DNA of 64,000 nt. Origin: Notospermus geniculatus (Eukaryota > Nemertea > Pilidiophora > Heteronemertea > Lineidae). The stretch lies in NCBI GenBank assembly GCA_002633025.1, contig NMRB01000021.1:687676-751675 (forward strand), in the 5' to 3' direction. Below are positions 55,953 through 64,000 of this stretch, in pieces. The notes under the pieces are model-generated. The model made no database searches. It was given only the letters and a program-made list of their open reading frames with translations, and was not told the DNA's origin. The position numbers and the translations under genes are program-made. Each line of letters begins with the position of its first letter. Positions within the stretch are counted from its first letter, which is position 1.

Positions 55953-56111
55953 AGGGCCTCTAGAGGCAGCTCGCCATTAGGCTACTATCAGTACCGGTTC
56001 TTCGGCCAGGCGGCGCCACTTTAACGTAATAATCACTGGTACGAGGTATTCAACCTGGGTTTTCCCCGGGGTTTTCCCCTGCCATGCTGGCTGCCTCTAG
56101 AGGCCCTTTAA
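55949..56111. repeat. TTAA-flanked MITE (AAGGGCCTCTAGAGG family)
   Basis: TTAAAGGGCCTCTAGAGGCA .. GCTGCCTCTAGAGGCCCTTTAA. A longer member with a different core is at 56225-56446. Confidence 0.8.
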
Positions 56112-56224
56112 AACAAGAACTGTGTGAAGGAGTACATATACCCAGAAAGAACTCCCTCACTACATTTTATATCATAAAATAACTTTATTTCTCAGAGGTC
56201 ACAAGGGCTGTCCCTGATCTTATT

Positions 56225-56446
56225 TTAAAGGGCCTCTAGAGGCAGCTTTTTAGTGCATATTATTATGATTACTAACAGAGAATTGATGGCATGAGGAGCC
56301 ATCTTGGGCATCATTTTTGAAGTAAAATCTCATCAATGTCAAAATTTGACCCACAATTCATGAGTTCATGATTACTAGCGCCACATGTTGTATAGTCACA
56401 GTACTGTTAGTGGCCCAATAGCAATCTGCCTCTAGAGTCCCTTTAA
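56225..56446. repeat. TTAA-flanked MITE (AAGGGCCTCTAGAGG family)
   Basis: TTAAAGGGCCTCTAGAGGCA .. CTGCCTCTAGAGTCCCTTTAA; same ends as 55949-56111, unrelated core, as expected for a family defined by its termini. Confidence 0.75.
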
Positions 56447-56850
56447 CTCTGAGTATATACCTACTCTATTGAATTGTTCTGACTCAAAAGTGTCAGTGCA
56501 TGGTTAGGCCAGATTCGCTTTTACAATTAATTGCACCTGGAATAAGTGTGGCTTGAGGGATGGACCCTGCATATAACTCGTCTGTGCCTCAAAAAAAGTA
56601 CCGGTAAGTTTTATTTTCTTATAGTTTTATTTTCTATATAGTTTTTATAATTTAGTATATTTTCTTATAGTTTTATTTTCTTTATCAAGACAGCATTCGT
56701 ATTTTTACTAATTCTTCCACTTAATTACATGTAGGTCCTAAAATGCCTGAAACCAGCCATTTGTGCATTATTTGGTAAATGGATTTTTGAATACATGTAT
56801 TTAGCACTCATTACGAAGATATGAAATATGACAAGCTCCTTTTACCAGGG

Positions 56851-56952
56851 GCCTGTTTCATGGAGTGACTTTATGCTAATGGCACCATTAACTCCAATGC
56901 ATTATCCATTTGGTTAAAGGTACCATTAGCTTAAAGTCACTTTTTGAAACGA
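56851..56952. repeat. Short MITE GCCTGTTTCA, third copy
   Basis: GCCTGTTTCATGGAGTGACT .. AAAGTCACTTTTTGAAACG; same family as 931-1034 and 35832-35935. Confidence 0.7.
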
Positions 56953-57911
56953 CCCCTTGACTGTTCATCCTTTTGTATATTGCACTTGTGAAAAGGAATC
57001 ACAGATTCATGTAGGTCATAGAGTTCTATTACATGTTAGATGTCCCTCGGGTCTTTCTTGAACAAAATCACCTGCACTTATGATAGGATGTAGCACTTAC
57101 TACAGTAACTATAGAATTAAGTTTAAAACAGTTTGATTACCATCTTTCTGTGGATCTGTGGATTGATTAATTCAAAGTAATAAAAAATATTTACAACTCA
57201 ATATTTCTTTTTTTCTTTGGTCTACAAACAAGTTCATGGACCGTGGATATAATAATATAAGTGCAGAGAGGAATAGAACTAGGATACAGACCTGCCCACT
57301 CCGGTCAGGTCTTGGGTTGGATTCTTGTCATGAGACAAAAATGTCTGAATGATACCCCTGAGATGTTTAGAAAGTTTTAAATGAAGTGATTATTTGTATG
57401 AAAAAGAGATAAAATCAGCAGTGTGGTGACCTGTGCTGCCATCTACAAGAGGTGTAATAATTAAACCAGACGTGATGTTGCTGCTTAGAAAGTCAAAACT
57501 GCTCCTCATGGATTTGATAGTAAACGATTACAAATGATTCCTAGCCATGAAACTACACACATGTACCCCTCTCCAAACACAATCATCAATAAAGCAACAA
57601 ACCCGCTATCACAGGATATTCAAGGACAAACACAGTCCCTCAAGGTGCTCGCCATGGGTCAATATATGCTAGTTAAAACAATACTTTTATTTTTCTGTCT
57701 GATATGACCTCAAACACCAGACAGTCCATTCCATGGTCGTGTTTGGTAGTGAAAGAGTTAACTGCATACGTGTCCATGTCTTGCATGACCGGTCAGAAAT
57801 GAAACAAAATGAAACTCGAAAAGGTTCTCAACACCATTGACAAGTTGCCATTCAGGAGACTAGCCTGATATACATTGATGATATTATGAAAAAAAATAAG
57901 AATTTTGCTAT

Positions 57912-58878
57912 TTAAGGGCGAGCCGACATTGTGAATTTTCATAGTGCTTCAATCCAGGCCCCTCTGAGAAAAGCAGTAAAGACACCCCCACTTGACTGTT
58001 GTTTGGGTCCAATGTGATCACTGTGTTTTATAGACACAGGAAATGAGCAAAATCCCAAGAATTACAAGTAAATTATATCTTAGAGGAATTAGTATAATTC
58101 CTCCAAGATTATATTATGTAATCCAAAACAAAGAAATTTGCCGAACATGAAAAACAGGTACAATTTTCTCAGAGAAGAAGCATGTAAATGACACATTCAG
58201 GGAGTGGCAGCAATGCCACAAACCCATAGAACCTGGGGTGGCACCTTTTTATTGATCACTTCGGTACCTGAAATGTCTTAAAAATGTCTTATCAATGTCT
58301 GTTTCTCTTCCTTTCTATCTTTTATCTTCCCTTTTTGCTTTTTAAATTTTTTTTATTTTTATTTTTTTTTAGCTTATGTACAGTGCTTTGCAAATGCTTG
58401 CATTCAAAAGCACTTTTAATATAAATTATTATCATATGTCTTGACCAGCATTTCATAGACAGCATACACGCTCAGTACATTAGAAGAGAACCAGGAAGTA
58501 AAATCCAGATCCAATATGACCGCCCTGTTTTTGGAAAATTGGCAGCATTCATGCAGTTAACTTGTGGAGTACTCTATGTCTGTTGAAAATAATGCTACCG
58601 GAAGGGGTGGACTGGGTAGAAAAAACGACAAACTTTACGATACGCACGTTGTTTGATCTTCAAAGTGTGGCATTTCTTGAGAAAGTGTTCCGACAACTAG
58701 TCTTTTGTTTCAGCTTAGTAGCTAATTAGTGCATTCTAAGATGTATCTCATTCAATTCCTTTCGACTGATAGATCCCGCAGGTGCCTTCATTTTCATCAT
58801 ACAACTTGTACTTTTATGGTATTTTGACATGTTTTATTTCCAATGTTCCAAAAATTCACAATGTTGGCTCGCCCTTAA
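57912..58878. mobile_element. 967-bp TTAA-flanked element upstream of copy 4
   Basis: TTAAGGGCGAGCCGACATTG .. AAAATTCACAATGTTGGCTCGCCCTTAA. TTAA at both borders; long relative to the MITEs but without a transposase frame. Partial reverse copies of its right part lie at about 59971-60470 and 63143-63560. It ends only 130 bases before the copy 4 CCAAT box. Confidence 0.75.
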
Positions 58879-59009
58879 AGCGTTAGCGTCACTGTCCAAT
58901 GACGTGATCAGCGACACAATGATATTCGGATATAGGTATTGAGAATGGTAAAAAATTGGGACGTGATCACACAATTTAAAGTTATCGGCTGAACGGAGTT
59001 GGTGAATGA

Positions 59010-59053
59010 CCAATGTTTTCTGGTTGTCATGATTATGGCAGTCAGTTTATAAC
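59010..59053 (+). promoter_or_regulatory. Copy 4 core promoter
   Basis: CCAAT at 59010-59014 and TTTATAAC at 59046-59053, 80 bases before the ATG at 59126. The 5' UTR has a 12-base insertion CATGTACATGTA (59087-59098) relative to copies 1 and 2. Confidence 0.6.
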
Positions 59054-59125
59054 GGGGCAAACAGGATATTTTCACCATTGGATTTACATGTACATGTAGC
59101 TGAGAGTTAAGTCACGACAAGAAAA

Positions 59126-59149
59126 ATGAGGATTAGTAACGTAATCACG
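59126..59149 (+). CDS. Copy 4 exon 1
   Basis: MRISNVIT, phase 0 donor GTATGT. Same GACAAGAAAAATGAGG context as copies 1 and 2. Confidence 0.75.
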
Positions 59150-62100
59150 GTATGTGTTTACAAATGCTTGCTGCTAATTTGTTTGACTAGATGCTTGTCC
59201 TGCATTCCCGTGCAAAAGTAATATAAGAGACTCAGCCTAACCAGTGCTTGAAGGGAGAGGTGCGTGATCGCTCTCGTCCACTATCACGCACCTAAATTGC
59301 CGTCAAGGCGAGTGAAAAATGGCGCTCGCCAAAATAACGAAAACATCAAAATTTGTGCGCCAACGATTTCTTCGTTCGATACTTGGATCTTCTGTCAATC
59401 ATCTCAACAAGCTAATGTACTCTGCACCTTCCTCATAAATATGCACTCAAATCTATGAGCGAGAAACGAAACTCGCTTTGGACATACATGTACATGTACA
59501 TTCATTGCGACTTGAGCATTTCAATCTGACAGAGATCGTTATATTTCCAAGTCCATTTCTCCCAAACTTCTGCTTGCATTCTTCAATAATTCATTTGGCT
59601 CTAATCCATGGGTTCTATGAATAAAGACTAGCAAATGCTTTTACTTGAATAATGCAAATGCACTAGGCAATCCTGTACAAATCTGAAGTAAAAGCATTTG
59701 CTAGTCTTTATTCATATGACCCCATGAAGAATGATCTTTCCAGTCATACCAAGTTCGTTTGCCAATTTCTTTTCAGTAAACAAACATTACTTAAAATGGC
59801 TGATCTTTTGTCTGACCGCTCAGGCCTTTCTGCCGCATGGTATTGACGATCTTTTTGGCGGGAAAACAAGGGATTGGCATTAGGTGTATTGGAAATGTGT
59901 CCTGTTTAACCCTTACCCAACGTGACCACATTTGAAGTTAACCCCGTGACCACTGATGAAATTTTTGACTTTAAGGGGAAGCTCAGGTTGTGAATTTCTG
60001 GAACGTGGTCAGATGTTCTAAATAAAACATGTCAAAATACCATAGGAGTACAAGTTATATGACGAAAATGAAGGCAACTCCGGGGTCAATCAGTCAAAAG
60101 GAACTGAATGAGATGTGCCTTAGAATGCACTAATTACCTAATAAGCTGAAACAAAAGACTAGTTGTCGGAACATTTTCCCAAGAAATGTTACATTTTGAA
60201 GATCAAACAACATGCAAATCATAAAGCTCGAGGTTTTTTCTACTTAGTCCACCTCTCTTGATAGCAATATTTTCAACAGATATAGAGTACTCTGCACGTA
60301 AGTTCATGAATGCTGCCAGATTTTCCGAGACAGGGTGTCCATATTGGATTTGGATTTTACTTCCTGGTTGTCCTTTATATGTACTGAGCGTGTATGGTGT
60401 ACACAAAGTGCAGGTCAAGACACCGTCGCCACCCCCAGGTTCTATGGGTTTGTGACATTACTGCCGCTCACTGAATATGTCATTTCAAACATGTGCCCAG
60501 CCTGTGGTTGTCGGTGTCAAAATGATCAATAGGGTACTTCCCCTGACCCATATCAGTGAGCCCATTGAGTTCATTGATCATGAGGTTCTAGCTATGGAGT
60601 GGAATGCAAAATCCATGAGTGCCACCTGGAGCTAATACTGAAAGTCAGAGTGCCACCAAAATCAATAGCGACCACCTCCGACCCTTACATATGTACCTTA
60701 TTATCCTCACAATATAATTTATTGGGTAGTAACACGTGAACAAGAAGTCCGGATTTTTTGATCCAGACTCAGGGAATTTCAAAAGCGTTCATTGTAAGGA
60801 GGTGTTCAATGTACCAAGGGTCACCGTACTAGGTGATCCTTAAAGCCTGGCGCAGATCGACCTTGCGACTGGATGCAACTACCTGCAACAGTCGCTGTCG
60901 ATGTGAGCGGACAGCGCACATCGATTGCGACTGGTCATTGCGGCAACAAGTGGCACAAACCAGTCTCAATCCGGAGCGCGCACATCGACACATGCAACTG
61001 AACTGAATGCTACACGGAAATTGTCGATGTCTTCCGAACGGACAACTCGTACTCGGGAGTCATGTGATAAACATTCAAAATGGCTGTGCACCTAGACTGG
61101 TTCCCGGTCCCAACATCGGAGCCAGTTGGGACTACGAACCAGTCTAATGTGCACCACAAACGAGGAAATTCATTGCCAGAGCGCGCACATCGACTGCGAC
61201 TGAATGCAACTAGATGCAATGGTCGGCAACGAGTAGAACATGTGCAACTGATTGCAACTACCTGCAACGGTCGGCAATAGCGTTGCCGGGCCGCTCAGAT
61301 CGACCTGTTTGTGCAACTGATCAGTTGCAACTGTTTTCAGCCAGTCGCAACCATTGCCGGCAACGGCATTGCAGGTAGTTGCATCCAGTCGCAAGGTCGA
61401 TCTGCGCCAGGCTTTACTGTTAGATCTGGCGGGGAATTTCAAAGTGTTCAATGTAGGCAGTTTGTTCAAAGTAAGGTGTTCAATGTGACAGGTTCCACTG
61501 TAGTACGAAACCTGCCAATTGCAGGTACTGAATTTGAAGGTCACATCTGTGGGCTACACAATGCTATAATTAACACACGTAGTCATTGCAACGCCATCTG
61601 TCACTGGATCTAGAACTAAGGTTGCACTTAAACCTTACCGGTAAGTAGAAGCCCAGATGAAGTCCGGACTTGATCTAGACCCACTCATGCCATCCGGGCT
61701 TAGGAAGTCCGGACTTCATAGACTCAGGCTTACCTACACCTGCCTTTTTTGTAGTGTAAGCAGAAGTTTGGACTTTGTAGGCCTAGTGGGGGGGGGGGAT
61801 AATTAGGGAGATTTTCATGGGACTCCTGTCCTGTCGAGCTGCATGTCGTGAGTTGCAACAATGTTCATGTTGGGATCATGTTGCTAAGGTGGTTGCCAGG
61901 CAACAATGTTTTGACAACAAGCCGACAGAAATGATCACAATAAATCAATAGTTTTTATGCCAGTAGAAGCTATGCGGATTATTGTAGTAGTCATGATAAG
62001 AAGCAACTATGACATTGAAATAGCCGTTTGAAAATTCAAATTCAAATTATGGTAAGTTAATTGATCCTATGAAATACATGTCATTAGGCCGACATGGACT

Positions 62101-63007
62101 ACGACAGACGATGACGAACGATGGACGCTGTGTCACAACTACACACCGAAACATGTAGCATTATAGGTCTATGCACTAAGCTGCGCATGCCTAGTAGATC
62201 TTGCGCATGCCCAGTACATCTTGCGCATGCCCAGTAGATCTTGCGCATGCCGAGTAGATCTTGCGCATGCCCAGTACATCTTGCGCATGCCCAGTAGATC
62301 TTGCGCATACCGAGTAGATCTTGCGCATGCCCAGTAGATCTTGCGCATGCCCATTAGTTGGTCGGCGAAGGGCCGGCAGTCAAAGGTAGAATCAATTTCT
62401 CATGTCCAAACTCCTGACGGTTGATCAGGTTCCACCCCAATGCAATTGGCTCAACTGATTATTAGCAGTGAGGTAAGGCGTTGTCAGTGGACGAAAGTTG
62501 GATGATGACTGAAAAGGCGCAAAGGCCTTGTGTCACTCGTATGCCAAATTGAGCCTATGAATAACCCTAACCCTAACCCTAATTTTTATGGACATAATGC
62601 ATTGCATCAAAGATGGCTGCGCCAATGGCTGGTTTTGTATGCACTACATGTTTCGGTGTGAACTAAAAAGCGCACCCAGTGAGCTAAAAAACAATGCGCT
62701 CACAGCGCCTCCCAGTAGCGGTTGTTCTACAGGTTCCTTATTAACTTTCATGACTTCACCAATGCATACAGATTCTTTTAATTCCAACATTACTGTTTTG
62801 TTTTCCAGCTGTGGGCAGGCTTGGTTTTTCTCATCCTATGTATCACAAGTGCACTTGGTGAAAGCTACTGCAAAGAAGATAAAGACTGCAAACACTTTGG
62901 TGAATTGATCTGTTTGAAAGACAAGTGTGAAACTGGCATCTGTTCATGTAAACCAAGAACTGCAGCACGCTTCTACGGAGACTTGGGAAAATTCAAATGT
63001 GTACCAG
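59126..63007 (+). CDS. Cys-rich secreted protein, copy 4 (exons 1-2, continues beyond window)
   Basis: Exon 1 59126-59149 (MRISNVIT, donor GTATGT) and exon 2 62809-63007 (LWAGLVFLILCITSALGE then SYCKEDKDCKHFGELICL .. KPRTAARFYGD .. FKCVP, donor GTGAGC). Promoter, phases and sequence follow the family. Exon 2 and long stretches of intron 1 are nearly identical to copy 3, so these two are the most recent duplicates. The remaining exons must lie right of the window. Confidence 0.75.
59616..59716. repeat. Hairpin GAATAAAGACTAGCAAATGC
   Basis: TATGAATAAAGACTAGCAAA..TGCTTTTACTT is mirrored exactly by AAGTAAAAGCA..TTTGCTAGTCTTTATTCATA around a loop of about 37 bases. Copy 4 intron 1. Confidence 0.75.
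60840..61417. repeat. TTAA-type MITE (AAGCCTGGCGCAGATCGACC family) with nested hairpin
   Basis: TTAAAGCCTGGCGCAGATCG .. CGATCTGCGCCAGGCTTTAC; the right TTAA has decayed to TTAC. Rich in GTTGCAACTG-type repeats. A short hairpin (TAGACTGGTTCCCGG / AACCAGTCTA, 61091-61147) is nested inside; copy 3 lacks the element at the matching place. Confidence 0.75.
62182..62356 (+). repeat. Minisatellite, nine units of 20 bp
   Basis: TTGCGCATGCCCAGTAGATC repeated at exact 20-base spacing from 62182 to 62356 with few substitutions. Each unit carries the palindrome GCATGC preceded by GC (TGCGCATGCC), resembling an NRF-1-type half site and an alternating purine-pyrimidine tract. Located in copy 4 intron 1, about 450 bases before exon 2. 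Confidence 0.9.
62562..62582 (+). repeat. Interstitial telomere-like repeat
   Basis: Three and a half tandem TAACCC units (the metazoan telomere motif complement), 230 bases before exon 2 of copy 4. Confidence 0.8.
62809..63007 (+). CDS. Copy 4 exon 2: signal core and module 1
   Basis: 66 codons plus one base, seven cysteines after the signal region; acceptor ..TGTTTTCCAG. Differs from copy 3 at only a few residues (SYCKED versus LYCTED; PRT versus PRH). Confidence 0.75.
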
Positions 63008-64000
63008 GTGAGCCCTCTGTTTATATTCCATCCCACTGAAAGAAAAGCTTATTGACCATGTTGTGTAGGGCGGCTTTGAAGGGGGTTTAGTACGGTTCAA
63101 AACTGAGATCGCCCAGTTATTCCAACAAAAAATAATCGCATATTGAGGGCGAGCTGTCATTCCCAATTTTTGGTATGAGGTCAGATGTTGGAAATAAAAC
63201 ACGTCAAAATACCATAAAAGTACAAGTTATACGACGAAAATGAAGGCACGTGCGGGGTCTATAAGTCAAAAGGAATTGAATGAGACGGGTCTTAGAATGC
63301 ACTAATTAGCTAATAAGCTGAAACAAAAGACTAGTTGTCGGAACACTTGCCCAAGAGATGATACATTTTGAAGGTCAAACACCTTGCTATCATAAAGTTC
63401 GAGGTTTTTTCTACCCAGTTTTCCCACTTTTGGTAGCAATATTTTCAACAGATATAGAGTACCGGTACTCCACAAGTGAATTCCATTCATGGTGCCAATA
63501 AGTCCAAAACAGGGCGGTCATATTGGATCTGGATTTTACTTCCTGGTACTCTTCTAATGTACTGAGCGTGTGTGAGTGTTTTGCATAACTGCGTGATGCT
63601 TTTTATGAAGTACCGGGTATGTTTTTTTACCATTATAGTATACTTAGTCTTCCAGGTGTCTATAGAGAGATCTTGGTGATATCCGAGTGAATCTTCACAT
63701 ATTCCAGAAAATGTTAATAAGGGCATTTTTAGACCTTAATTAGTTTATACCGGGTAACCGAAATAATTTTTGGAGAAAACTCTATAGGCACCTGAAGACC
63801 GTTGTTTGTCATTATGCAATGGTGTTATCCAGAACAGCATTAGCAACGAGTCAGAATTTCGACCGGAAGATAAAATTTTTTGGGTTACCCTTAATTAGTT
63901 TATACCGGGTAACCGAAATAATTTTTGGCGAAAACTCTATAGGCACCTGAAAACCGNTCATTTTCAACACTTCCTGTGAAAATGGTGCCATTTCGATCAG
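63008..64000. other. Copy 4 intron 2; repeats and a scaffold join
   Basis: Holds a partial reverse copy of the TTAAGGGCGAGCC element (about 63143-63560), a duplicated 65-base segment (TTAATTAGTTTATACCGGGT.. at 63739 and 63891), one unresolved base at 63957, and the beginning of a third copy of the 21838/31742 repeat. No exon 3 before the window end. Confidence 0.6.

Noticed and set aside
62182-62356. Regular 20-bp repeats as a CRISPR array, and the coding frames across them
   Set aside because: The units are contiguous with no spacers, in an animal intron with no cas genes; the open frames simply translate the repeat.

Overview
The window looks like animal nuclear DNA from a repeat-rich marine invertebrate. 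Genes are split by GT-AG introns of several kb. Noncoding DNA is packed with small inverted-repeat transposons, tRNA-derived SINE-like units and other interspersed repeats. There are no operons, Shine-Dalgarno sites or long uninterrupted genes. Composition and repeat style would fit a lancelet, hemichordate, echinoderm or mollusc; I cannot decide which. It is draft assembly: two N gaps (41813-42094 and 54753-54824) and several single n bases, at least one of which joins duplicated contig ends.

Left part (1-12 kb): the 3' portion of an unidentified minus-strand gene (exons at 9963-10121, 8915-9005, 4454-4526 and 2357-2536, with at least one linking exon not found), embedded in MITEs and SINE-like units.

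Main content (11.5-63 kb): a head-to-tail plus-strand array of one gene family encoding small secreted, cysteine-rich, EB/EGF-like proteins. Each complete gene has seven coding exons. Exon 1 gives eight residues (MRISNI..). Exon 2 completes a signal peptide and carries the first Cys module. Exons 3-6 are one Cys module each. Exon 7 is a short hydrophobic C-terminus suited to a GPI anchor or membrane tail. Intron 1 is phase 0 and all later introns are phase 1, so modules 3-6 are symmetric and shuffle-ready. Copy 1 (12808-24929, 370 aa) and copy 2 (27329-37437, 372 aa) look complete. Copy 3 (44827-54914) has intact exons 2-7 but apparently lost its promoter and exon 1. Copy 4 (59126-63007 and beyond) is cut by the window end. 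An orphan promoter/exon 1 (11576-11599) precedes copy 1, and a truncated second exon 3 (17853-18109) lies inside copy 1. Copies 1, 2 and 4 share a promoter layout of CCAAT box, TTTATAA box and ATG about 80 bases after the TATA box.

Introns and spacers hold dozens of nonautonomous DNA transposons: TTAA-flanked (piggyBac-like) MITEs that often abut end to end, TA-flanked mariner/pogo-like MITEs, two elements with 9-bp target duplications, and long foldbacks. Paralogous empty sites date several of them. A short reading frame at 23431-23634 carries the C-terminal zinc-ribbon/RuvC-III signature of TnpB/Fanzor RNA-guided nucleases. A hexamer, CATGTA, has repeatedly been inserted after TA between paralogous sequences, giving TACATGTA. 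No function is assigned to the proteins beyond what their architecture implies: secreted or surface-anchored Cys-rich proteins, diversifying by tandem duplication.
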